DNA of 11,417 bases from Actinomycetota bacterium (lineage in GTDB: Bacteria; Actinomycetota; Thermoleophilia; Solirubrobacterales; Solirubrobacteraceae): contig JAHWJM010000040.1 in NCBI GenBank assembly GCA_019348435.1, positions 1 through 11,417 of the forward strand, given 5' to 3'. The notes below the pieces were generated by a model, which ran no database searches, was not told where the DNA came from, and saw only the letters and a program-made list of their open reading frames with translations. This document shows positions 1 through 6,752 of this stretch, piece by piece. A program made the translations under genes and the position numbers. Each line of letters starts with the position of its first letter. The stretch's first letter is position 1.

Positions 1-1106
1 CCCAGCTTGCTGCGCAGCGTCGGGCCGCTGACCGACGTGCGCCCGCGGGTACCCACGATCTGCGCCCGGACCACGCGCGGCGACCTGCCGCGCTGCAGCA
101 CGCGGATGCGCGTCAGCGAGCCCTTGACGAGCGAGCCCAATCGCCGCTCTGCGCTGCGCAGGCTCATCCGCCGCACCCACTTGTGCCGCGGCGACGCATC
201 GTCGTAGGGATCGTCGACCGACGTCAGGTACGGCTCCGGCTTGGCGCCGATGAAGACGTTCTCGATGTTCTCCGTGCGCCCGCCCGAGGTCGAGAAGTAG
301 TAGGTCACGATCGGCTTGCCCTGATAGGCGACGACCTTGCCGGCGGTCGCGGCGACCGCGGCGTCGGTGGAAGGCGTCTCACCGGAGATCCCGTTGTAGA
401 CCTGCGACCGCGTGTCCGCGTACTGGTCGAAGCCGTCGCCGTTCTTGCTCGTCGCCAGCGCGTACGTGCGCGCCGCGACCGCCTGCGCGCGCAGGGCCTC
501 CTGCGGCCAGCTCGACGGCATCTCGCCGGCGACGACGCCGCGGATGTAGTCATCGATCGCGATCGCGTTGATCGCCGATACGCCGCCGAGCTTGGAGGCT
601 CGGACCTCGAGGTTGCCGCGGTAGCGCCCGTCGACGGCGGCGTTGCCGCTGCGGCCGTAGACGCGCAGCCCGCTCGCGGCGCCCTGGATCGCGAGCGGCG
701 AGGCGTAGGTTCCGAGCTTGCGCCCGCTGGAGCTGCGCAGCAGGATCGACCCGCTGAGGCCGCGTACGGCGACGTACCGGCGCGTCGGGTCGAGCTTGCG
801 CCCGCCGGCGAGCTGCGTCGCAGATCCGAAGACGATCCGGCTGGCGCTCTTCAGCAGCACGCGCACCTCGCCGCCGCCCTCGAGCCTGCCGATCTGCGTA
901 CCCGAGTAGTAGTGGCGCAGGATCTCGGCGTGCTCCTTGCCCTTCTGCGCGAAGCCGAACGCTCCGTACTGGCTCATCCCGATGCCGTGCCCGAAGCCCG
1001 CGCCGCGCACGACGAGCCGGGAGGCGGCCTGCGCGGGCGCCGCCGCCACGGCGATGAGGGCCGCGATCAGCACGGCGAGCGAGAGGCTCGGAACGGTTCG
1101 GCGCAT
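1..1106 (-). CDS. SpoIID/LytB domain-containing secreted protein (partial, C-terminus off window)
   Basis: The reading frame is open from an ATG at 1106 down to the window edge, giving 368 codons with no stop, so the 3' end is missing. Residues 1-28 form a signal peptide: two Arg, a hydrophobic core of Leu/Ala/Ile/Val, then an APAQA-type cleavage site. A GFGHGIGMSQYGA block follows at 37-49, the glycine/histidine motif of SpoIID/LytB proteins; actinobacterial members often carry it near the N-terminus. The core domain contains DDYIRGVVAGEMPSSWP, with Glu195 aligning with the catalytic Glu of SpoIID, then ALRAQAVAARTYA, and later YYFSTSGGRTENIENVF. In this family SpoIID is a peptidoglycan lytic transglycosylase acting on denuded glycan; the exact substrate here is inferred. 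Sporulation is not implied, since non-sporulating actinobacteria carry such proteins. In-frame upstream starts (GTG at 1121, ATG at 1172) exist, but ATG 1106 gives the cleanest signal peptide. No clear Shine-Dalgarno is seen for any of them. Confidence 0.9.
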   Translation of the reverse strand, partial: MRRTVPSLSLAVLIAALIAVAAAPAQAASRLVVRGAGFGHGIGMSQYGAFGFAQKGKEHAEILRHYYSGTQIGRLEGGGEVRVLLKSASRIVFGSATQLAGGRKLDPTRRYVAVRGLSGSILLRSSSGRKLGTYASPLAIQGAASGLRVYGRSGNAAVDGRYRGNLEVRASKLGGVSAINAIAIDDYIRGVVAGEMPSSWPQEALRAQAVAARTYALATSKNGDGFDQYADTRSQVYNGISGETPSTDAAVAATAGKVVAYQGKPIVTYYFSTSGGRTENIENVFIGAKPEPYLTSVDDPYDDASPRHKWVRRMSLRSAERRLGSLVKGSLTRIRVLQRGRSPRVVRAQIVGTRGRTSVSGPTLRSKL

Positions 1107-1209
1107 CGTTGGTGCCGACACGGCCCGGCGCTCGGAGTTGCGTCGCTTGGACTGGTGGTGGGTACCTCGCATACGTGTGTTCGCAGACTAGGGTTCGCCG
1201 GCGGCGTCC
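1107..1209. promoter_or_regulatory. Divergent intergenic region with weak promoter-like hexamers
   Basis: These 103 bases separate two genes that point away from each other, so they should hold both promoters. On the plus strand a TTGGAC at 1147-1152 resembles a -35 box. The best -10 candidates are TACGTG at 1172-1177 (spacing 19) or TAGGGT at 1189-1194 (too far for that -35), neither convincing. An in-frame TAG at 1189-1191 limits the plus-strand gene to the ATG at 1210, which has no obvious Shine-Dalgarno. No operator palindrome is evident. Confidence 0.3.
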
Positions 1210-2870
1210 ATGACCGGTTCGCGCGCGTCGGACATCTTCGTGCGCTGTCTGGAGGACGAGGGCGTGCAGCACGTCTTCGGCATCCCCGGCGAGGAGACGG
1301 TCGATCTCAACCACTCGCTGCACCACTCGTCGATCGAGTTCGTGCCCGTACGTCACGAGCAGGCAGGCGCGTACATGGCCGACATCTGCGGGCGGCTGAC
1401 CGGCCGCGCCGGCGTCTGCCTCGGCACGCTGGGCCCCGGTGCGCTGAACCTGGTCACCGCCGTCGCCGACGCTTTCCTCGACCGCGCGCCGCTCGTCGCG
1501 CTCACCGGCCAGCGCCCGCTGGAGTGGATGCACAAGGACTCCCACCAGTACATCGACCTCCTCGAGGTCATGCGCCCGATCACGAAGTGGAACGCGCGCG
1601 CCGCGCAGCCCGAGACATCCCCGAGCTCGTGCGCAAGGCCTTCCGCGTCGCCGAGACCGCGAAGCCGGGCGCGACGCACCTCGAGCTGCCCGAGGACGTC
1701 ATGGCCCGGCCGCTCGACGCCGTCCCGCTGCCGCGCCGCTCGCCGCCCCTGCTCGAGCCCGGGACGCAGGAGCTGGCGCGCGCCGCCGAGTTCGTCTGCG
1801 CTGCGCAGAACCCGGTCGTGCTGGCCGGCAACGGCGTCCTGCGCGGCCGCGCCGCGCCGCAGCTGCGCGAGTTCTCGCGCGCGACCGGCGTGCCGGTCGC
1901 CGAGACGTTCATGGGCAAGGGGGCGCTCGACTACACCGACGAGCAGGCGCTCGGGACCGTGGGGCTGCAGGAGCGCGACTACGAGCTCGCCGGCTTCGAG
2001 ACGGCCGACGTCGTCATCGCCGTCGGCTACGACCTCGTCGAGCACGCGCCCGAGCACTGGAACCCGCGGCGTGACAAGACGATCGTCGTCATCGACTCCG
2101 TGCCGGCCGAGATCGACGCGTACTACACGCCGGCGGTCGAGCTGCTCGGCGACCTGGGCCACGTCCTGCGGCGCCTCAGCGAGGCCTGTCGTGCGCACGA
2201 CCCCGGCCCGCGGCGGCCGCGCCCGTCCTCGCGGCTGCGCGACGTGGTCCTCCGGCGCCTCGAGGCGGGTCGCGACGACGACGCGTTCCCGGTACGCCCG
2301 CCGCGCGCGGTGTGGGAGCTGCGCCAGGCGCTCGGCGCGACGGACATGCTCGTCTCCGACGTCGGCCTGCACAAGCTCTGGATCGCGCGGATGTTCGGAG
2401 CCCACGAGCCGAACACCGTGCTGATCGCCAACGGCCTGGCCGGGATGGGCTTCGCGCTTCCGAGCGCGATCGCGGCCAAGCTCGTGCACCCCGAGCGCCG
2501 CGTCGTCGCGGTCTGCGGCGACGGCGGCTTTCTCATGAACTGCCAGGAGCTCGAGACCGCCAGACGGCTCGAAACGGCTTTCGTGACCGTCGTGTGGGAG
2601 GACGGCGCCTTCGGCTCGATCGCCTGGAAGCAGCGCGAGCGCTTCGGCGGCGAGCACTTCGGCACGGACTTCGGCAATCCGGACTTCGTGCGCCTGGCCG
2701 AGTCGTTCGGCCTGCCGGCATGGCGCTGTGACTCGGCGGAAGACTTCGGGGGGCGCCTGCGGCACGCGCTGGCGCTCGGCGTATCGTCGCTGATCGTGCT
2801 ACCGGTGGACTACTCCATCGACATCGCGATCGCCCAAGAGCTCGGACAGGAGACTGTGGCCCGCACATGA
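1210..2870 (+). pseudogene. ThDP-dependent acetolactate synthase-like enzyme, interrupted by a one-base deletion near 1614
   Basis: Two frames together encode one complete ThDP enzyme. The first runs from ATG 1210 through codon 135 (Gln-Pro-Glu), then continues as nonsense to a stop at 2422-2424. The second resumes with Asp-Ile-Pro-Glu-Leu-Val-Arg-Lys at 1614 and runs to TGA 2868-2870. Restoring one G (gag-gac-atc) gives 553 residues, the normal size for this family. Visible domains: an N-terminal pyrimidine-binding domain with the ThDP-activating Glu50 in VRHEQAG and the LGTLGPGALN loop; a central domain (~190-340, PVVLAGNGVLRG); and a C-terminal pyrophosphate domain with the Mg/ThDP motif GDGGFLMN (437-444 in the corrected protein). 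The family makes 2-acetolactate or decarboxylates other 2-oxoacids. No IlvN-type regulatory subunit follows; an aldehyde dehydrogenase does, in a 4-base ATGA overlap. That favours a catabolic or 2-oxoglutarate decarboxylase-like role over valine synthesis (inference). No slippery heptamer surrounds the shift site, so programmed frameshifting is unlikely; a sequencing error or true mutation remains. Confidence 0.85.
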
Positions 2871-4357
2871 GCACCAGGGCCGATCGCATCCGACCCGCGG
2901 CCGAGCAGGCCGTGCTCGACGCCGTCCCCAAGCAGCTCTACGTCGCGGGGGAATGGCGCGACGGCGCCGGCGGCGCGACGTTCGCCGTCGAGGACCCTGC
3001 GACCGGCGAGCAGATCGCCCGCGTCGCCGACGCGACGCCGCAGGACGCGCTGGACGCGCTCGGCGCCGCGCACGACGCCTGGCGCGGCGACTGGCGCTCG
3101 AGCGCGCCGCGCGAGCGCAGCGACATCCTGCGGCGCGCCTACGAGGCGATCGTCGCGCGCAGCGACGAGCTCGCGCTGCTCATGACCCTCGAGATGGGCA
3201 AGCCGCTCGCCGAGTCGAAGGCCGAGATCGCCTACGGCGCCAGCTTCCTGCGCTGGTACGCCGAGGAGGCTGTGCGCTCCGACGGCCGCTTCGCGACGCA
3301 CGAGGCCGGCACCGGCCGGCTGCTGACGATGAAGCAGCCCGTCGGGCCCTGCGTCTTCATCACACCGTGGAACTTCCCCCTGGCGATGGGCACGCGCAAG
3401 ATCGCGCCGGCCGTCGCCGCCGGCTGCACGATGCTCGTCAAGCCCGCGAAGCTCACGCCGCTGTCGATGCTCATGCTCGCGCAGATCCTCGAGGAGGCGG
3501 GCCTGCCGGGCGGCGTGCTGAACGTCGTCACCGCGAGCTCGAGCGGGTCGGTGATGGAGCCGGTCATCCGCGATCCGCGGACGCGCAAGCTGTCGTTCAC
3601 CGGATCGACCGAGGTCGGTCGTACGCTCATCGGCCAGTCCGCCGAGCAGGTCCTGAGGGTCTCGATGGAGCTCGGCGGCAACGCGCCGTTCCTCGTCTTC
3701 GACGACGCCGACGTCGATGACGCCGTGGCGGGCGCGATCGTGGCGAAGATGCGCAACATCGGCGAGGCGTGCACGGCGGCCAACCGCTTCCACGTCGCCT
3801 CGTCGATCGCGGGCGAGTTCGCCGACAAGCTCGCCGCGAAGATGGGGGCGATGAAGCTCGGGCCCGGCACGCAGGAGGGCGTCGAGGTCGGGCCGCTGAT
3901 CGACTGCGAGCAGCGCGACAAGGTTGCCGAGCTCGTGGAGGACGCCGTCGCCAAGGGGGCGCGGGTGCTCTGCGGCGGCGAGGCGCTCGACGGCCCCGGC
4001 AACTTCTACAAGCCGACGGTGCTGATCGACGTCCCCGCCGACGCGCGCCTGCTCAAGGAGGAGATATTCGGGCCCGTCGCCCCGATCCGGACGTTCGAGT
4101 CGGAGGACGAGGCGATCGCGGCCGCCAACGACACCGAGTTCGGGCTCGTCGCCTACCTCTACAGCGCCGATCTCAAGCGCGCGCTGCGCGTCGGCGAGCG
4201 CCTCGAGACGGGGATGGTCGGCGTCAACCAGGGTCTCGTCTCCAACGCCGGCGCGCCGTTCGGCGGCGTCAAGCAGTCGGGCATCGGCCGCGAGGGCGGC
4301 CCCGAGGGAATCGCCGAGTACCTCGAGACGAAGTACCTCGCGCTCGCGATCGACTGA
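2867..4357 (+). CDS. NAD(P)-dependent aldehyde dehydrogenase, succinate-semialdehyde dehydrogenase type (gabD-like)
   Basis: A complete 496-residue aldehyde dehydrogenase that oxidises an aldehyde to its acid with NAD(P)+ in the cytoplasm. Family hallmarks are in order: PWNFPLAM at 167-174, the cofactor-binding FTGSTEVG at 244-251, the general base Glu268 in MELGGNAP, and the nucleophile Cys302 in NIGEACTAANRF. Further on come KEEIFGPVAP and the C-terminal FGGVKQSGIGREGG. Spacing of Glu268 and Cys302 matches canonical ALDH numbering. Similarity in style to GabD/SSADH (short N-terminus, GLVSNAGAPFGG near the end) makes succinate semialdehyde the best guess, but substrate specificity cannot be read reliably from sequence. 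The ATG lies in the stop codon of the ThDP-enzyme gene (ATGA, 2867-2870), which implies co-transcription and translational coupling. If the upstream frameshift is real, ribosomes would stop at 2424 and that coupling would be lost. Two stops are close together at the end (tgatag). Confidence 0.92.
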   Translation: MSTRADRIRPAAEQAVLDAVPKQLYVAGEWRDGAGGATFAVEDPATGEQIARVADATPQDALDALGAAHDAWRGDWRSSAPRERSDILRRAYEAIVARSDELALLMTLEMGKPLAESKAEIAYGASFLRWYAEEAVRSDGRFATHEAGTGRLLTMKQPVGPCVFITPWNFPLAMGTRKIAPAVAAGCTMLVKPAKLTPLSMLMLAQILEEAGLPGGVLNVVTASSSGSVMEPVIRDPRTRKLSFTGSTEVGRTLIGQSAEQVLRVSMELGGNAPFLVFDDADVDDAVAGAIVAKMRNIGEACTAANRFHVASSIAGEFADKLAAKMGAMKLGPGTQEGVEVGPLIDCEQRDKVAELVEDAVAKGARVLCGGEALDGPGNFYKPTVLIDVPADARLLKEEIFGPVAPIRTFESEDEAIAAANDTEFGLVAYLYSADLKRALRVGERLETGMVGVNQGLVSNAGAPFGGVKQSGIGREGGPEGIAEYLETKYLALAID

Positions 4358-4443
4358 TAGCCTTCGACCCGCCGGTCCCCGCCCTCGACGTGCGCCGCGA
4401 TCGGAGGACTGATCCGCGCCAGATCCGGAAACGGCCGAGGGTC

Positions 4444-4447
4444 GGAG
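4444..4447 (+). promoter_or_regulatory. Shine-Dalgarno GGAG for the LysM protein
   Basis: GGAG lies seven bases before the ATG at 4455 and supports that start. The 97-base gap from the aldehyde dehydrogenase holds no other clear element. Confidence 0.55.
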
Positions 4448-4454
4448 ATCTCAC

Positions 4455-4967
4455 ATGCCCTCGCCCGCCGGACCACCCCAGAGCGATCAAGACGCCGAGT
4501 CCGGCCATCGCCTCGATCCCGTACTGCTCGCCGCAATCGGCCTTGTGGTGCTGCTCGTCGCGATCGTGCTCGTCGCCGCGACGACCCTGACCGGCGCCGA
4601 GCCCGCCGAGAGCGCTGGCGAGAAGGCCCCACAGCAGTCGTCGAAGCTGCCGGCCAGCTACACCGTTCGCAAGGGCGACTCCTACGGGTCGATCGCACAG
4701 AGGGTCGGCGTGAAGGTGGAGGACCTCGAGAGGTTCAACCCGTACGTCAACCCGTCGACGATCCGGCCGGGCCAGCGCCTGAAGTTGCGCGCCACGCCGC
4801 CCAAGGTCAAGAAGCGGGGACCGATCTTCCACAAGGTCCGAAAGGGCGACACCTTCGGCTCGATCGCCTTCCGGTGGGGTCGCACCGTTCCCCGGCTGAA
4901 GGAGCTCAACCCGAAGCTGAAGGAGACCGCGCTGCAGCCCGGCGACCGCGTGCGCCTGCGCAAGTAG
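4455..4967 (+). CDS. Membrane-anchored protein with two LysM domains
   Basis: A 170-residue protein. A Pro/Gln/Asp-rich cytoplasmic N-terminus (1-22) is followed by one strong hydrophobic helix at about 23-45 (Val/Leu/Ala/Ile-rich). A linker rich in Ala, Glu, Gln and Ser (46-66) comes next, then LysM 1 at ~69-112 (YTVRKGDSYGSIAQR ... NPSTIRPGQRLKL) and LysM 2 at ~124-169 (HKVRKGDTFGSIAFR ... LQPGDRVRL). LysM domains bind N-acetylglucosamine-containing glycans, mostly peptidoglycan, so the C-terminal part most likely sits outside the membrane against the wall. There is no catalytic domain, so it is an adhesion, scaffold or wall-sensing protein rather than a hydrolase by itself. The hydrophobic helix could be an uncleaved signal anchor; no lipobox Cys is present. 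The neighbour downstream also starts with an export signal, but a 180-base gap separates them and a shared operon is uncertain. Confidence 0.88.
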   Translation: MPSPAGPPQSDQDAESGHRLDPVLLAAIGLVVLLVAIVLVAATTLTGAEPAESAGEKAPQQSSKLPASYTVRKGDSYGSIAQRVGVKVEDLERFNPYVNPSTIRPGQRLKLRATPPKVKKRGPIFHKVRKGDTFGSIAFRWGRTVPRLKELNPKLKETALQPGDRVRLRK

Positions 4968-5147
4968 CGCCGGGGCGACCCGCCCTTGGGATCCGGGGGC
5001 AGCGTGCGACGGGTGGCGGGGGCGGTACATTCTGCCGGTGGTCGTGTTGGAGCGACACGGACGTTCGCGCCTGCACGGCTCGCCGCGCGCGCAGCCGCCG
5101 CAGGAACTTCAGCGAACGATGAACGGGGTCGAGTGACGAAGGTGGGG

Positions 5148-6452
5148 ATGCGGGCGGTGATCGGTGGTGTCTGTGCAAGTCTCGCTGTTCTGGCGGCCGT
5201 GCTGGTCATGGTCGCCTCCGCCGAGTCCGAAGCGGCGCCGGCGCTGCCGGTCGTGCTCGCGCCGCACGGCGCCGAGCCGGCGATCTACGCCGGGCCCGGG
5301 GAGCGCGCCCAGCTCAACGGGCTGTGGCGCTTTCGCCGCGACCGCGACAACACCGGCCTCGACAAGGGCTTTCAGACGGGCCGGTTCGGCGGCGAGCTCG
5401 TCCGCGTCCCGTTCGTTCCCGATGCCACCAGGATCACAGGCCGGCGCGGCATCCCGATCTTCCGCGGCATGGTCGGCTGGTACCGGACGAACCTCCAGGT
5501 GCCGGCCGACGGCTCCTACGCGCTGCGCTTCGAGTCGATCAACCATCGTGCTCGCGTGTTCCTCGACGGCAAGGAGATCGCCCGCCACAAAGGGGAGTAC
5601 CTGCCCTTCGAGGCGCGCGCGTTCCTGAAGGCCGGCACGCGCCACAAGCTTGTCGTGCGCGCCGACTGGCGCAGTCCGACGGCAATGAAGCGCGACGGCT
5701 GGCACCGGCTGTGGTTCAACTTCGGCGGCATCAACCGGGGCGTCAGCATCCGCCGCGTCGGCCAAAGCGAGCTGTTGCATCCGGTGATGCAGACGCGGCT
5801 CGTCGGCGGCGCGGCCCAGGTGGCGTTGCGCATCCACGTGCACAACAACGCCGCGTCGCGCCCGCTCGGCGCGCGCGGAACCCTGACGCGCGGCGATCGC
5901 ACGGTCTCCTTCCAGTTCCCGGCCGAGACCATCGCCAACGAGGCAACCGAGGTGCTCGACGCGTCGGTCACGGTCGACGACCCAGCGCTGTGGTCGCCGC
6001 GTACGCCGAACCTCTGGGAGCTCGCGATCGAGGTCCCGGGCGAGGCGACGTATCGCGCCCGCGTGGGGCTGCGCGAGGTGCGCGCCAAGGCCCGTGCCGA
6101 GGGCCTGCGGGCGATCCCGCTGGCTGTGAGCGGCGCCTTCCGCTCGCCGCAGATGGCCGCCGCCGTCGAGCCGTTTCGCACCGCGATCGCCGCGATGCAG
6201 CTCAACCCGCCAAGCGCCGTCGTCTTCTCGTGCGCCACCGCGCGCCCCTTCACCGACCCCGTCAACGAGCTCGCCGATGCGCTCGTCTCGCCCGTGCGCT
6301 GGCGCGAGACGATGAACGCGCTCGCCGCCGCCGGCGCGCGCGCCTACGTCGATGTGGGCCCGGGCACCGTGCTCGCCAAGCTCGCGCCGCGCTGCGTCGC
6401 CGATGCGCAGGTGCTGACGCTGCACGGCGTCGCGCCGCGGCTCGCCGCCTGA
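5148..6452 (+). CDS. Chimeric ORF: secreted GH2 N-terminal beta domains fused in frame to the FabD C-terminal part
   Basis: One uninterrupted frame of 434 codons joins two unrelated proteins. Residues 1-30 are a signal peptide or anchor (MRAVIGG, then a Leu/Val/Ala core). Residues ~50-311 match the sugar-binding jelly-roll and immunoglobulin-like domains of glycoside hydrolase family 2 (beta-galactosidase/glucuronidase type): LNGLWRFRRD at 56-65, FRGMVGWYRTNLQV, NFGGINRGV at 191-199, ALWSPRTPNLW, and VGLREV at 306-311. That last motif is where the TIM barrel normally begins, but no barrel follows and the catalytic Glu residues are absent. Instead residues ~313-434 read as the end of malonyl-CoA:ACP transacylase: IPLAVSGAFRSPQM, SPVRWRETM, and VGPGTVLAKL at 403-412. 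FabD's catalytic Ser half is missing. An exported FabD tail makes no biological sense, so a deletion or an assembly chimera is more likely than a working fusion. Start: ATG 5148 has GAAGG five bases upstream; in-frame GTG 5133 and ATG 4986 are alternatives. Confidence 0.75.
   Translation: MRAVIGGVCASLAVLAAVLVMVASAESEAAPALPVVLAPHGAEPAIYAGPGERAQLNGLWRFRRDRDNTGLDKGFQTGRFGGELVRVPFVPDATRITGRRGIPIFRGMVGWYRTNLQVPADGSYALRFESINHRARVFLDGKEIARHKGEYLPFEARAFLKAGTRHKLVVRADWRSPTAMKRDGWHRLWFNFGGINRGVSIRRVGQSELLHPVMQTRLVGGAAQVALRIHVHNNAASRPLGARGTLTRGDRTVSFQFPAETIANEATEVLDASVTVDDPALWSPRTPNLWELAIEVPGEATYRARVGLREVRAKARAEGLRAIPLAVSGAFRSPQMAAAVEPFRTAIAAMQLNPPSAVVFSCATARPFTDPVNELADALVSPVRWRETMNALAAAGARAYVDVGPGTVLAKLAPRCVADAQVLTLHGVAPRLAA
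6084..6452 (+). pseudogene. fabD: fabD remnant (C-terminal ~120 residues of malonyl-CoA:ACP transacylase)
   Basis: This is the FabD-like part of the chimeric frame, about 40% of a normal ~300-residue enzyme, which transfers malonyl from CoA to ACP. The nucleophile motif GHSxGE lies in the missing half. The catalytic His, expected in a GAFHSP-type motif, is Arg332 here (codon CGC at 6141-6143, one A-to-G change from CAC). The rest is well conserved, and it sits 45 bases upstream of the ACP gene, the usual fabD-acpP-fabF order. That order supports a genuine ancestral fabD locus whose 5' part has been lost or was misassembled. Confidence 0.75.
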
Positions 6453-6486
6453 CCCGACCTTCCCCGTTCACCAACCGATCCCGATC

Positions 6487-6493
6487 AAGGAGA
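6487..6493 (+). promoter_or_regulatory. Strong Shine-Dalgarno (AAGGAGA) for the ACP gene
   Basis: AAGGAGA sits four bases before the ATG at 6498 and is the best Shine-Dalgarno in the window. This fits the high translation expected for an acyl carrier protein. Confidence 0.75.
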
Positions 6494-6497
6494 AACA

Positions 6498-6752
6498 ATG
6501 GCTACCACCAAGACGCAACCGCAGGAGATCGAGGCCACCGTCATCGAGTCGCTCGCCGAGTTCGGCGCCGATCCCGAGGTGCTGACGCGCGACGCCTCCC
6601 TCGAGGAGGTCGACATCGACTCGCTGGACCTCGTCGAGCTCACGCAGGTCGTCGAAGAGCGCTACGACATCGACCTCGAGAGCGCCGACTTCAAGAAGAT
6701 CAAGACCGTCGGCGACGTCGTCGACCTCGTCGTCGCGCGCGTCCAGGGGTGA
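6498..6752 (+). CDS. acpP: Acyl carrier protein
   Basis: An 84-residue acidic four-helix carrier protein. Ser42 in VDIDSLDLVEL is the attachment site for 4'-phosphopantetheine, with the standard DSL motif followed by the Asp/Glu-rich recognition helix II (VELTQVVEERYDIDL) and a helix IV ending in VVDLVVARV. The length and charge are typical of type II fatty acid synthase ACP. It carries growing acyl chains between soluble synthase enzymes in the cytoplasm. It lies between the FabD remnant and the ketoacyl synthase gene, and its stop overlaps the start of the latter. The short Thr/Lys/Gln-rich N-terminal tail (residues 2-9) is slightly longer than in E. coli ACP. Whether it serves primary fatty acid synthesis or a dedicated pathway depends on whether the genome holds a second acpP. 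Confidence 0.95.
   Translation: MATTKTQPQEIEATVIESLAEFGADPEVLTRDASLEEVDIDSLDLVELTQVVEERYDIDLESADFKKIKTVGDVVDLVVARVQG

Noticed and set aside
1605..1620. Programmed -1 ribosomal frameshift in the ThDP enzyme gene
   Set aside because: No X-XXY-YYZ slippery sequence is present (the local bases are ccc gag aca), and this enzyme family is not known to use recoding.
183..2870. A single 895-codon open frame on the plus strand starting at 183
   Set aside because: Only the part after ~1614 is real (the second half of the ThDP enzyme). The upstream part is antisense to the SpoIID/LytB gene, is Arg/Ala-rich, and shows no domain; it is a GC-rich reading artefact extended by the frameshift.
4986..5147. 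Extended N-terminus of the chimeric ORF from ATG 4986
   Set aside because: It would put about 54 Arg/Ala/Gly-rich residues before a clear signal peptide and lacks a Shine-Dalgarno; ATG 5148 with GAAGG upstream is better.
5324..6748. Long plus-strand frame leading into fabF from 5324
   Set aside because: It overlaps the GH2/FabD and ACP coding regions in another frame, is Arg-rich without motifs, and merges with FabF only because stops are rare at this GC content. FabF starts at 6749 or 6755.
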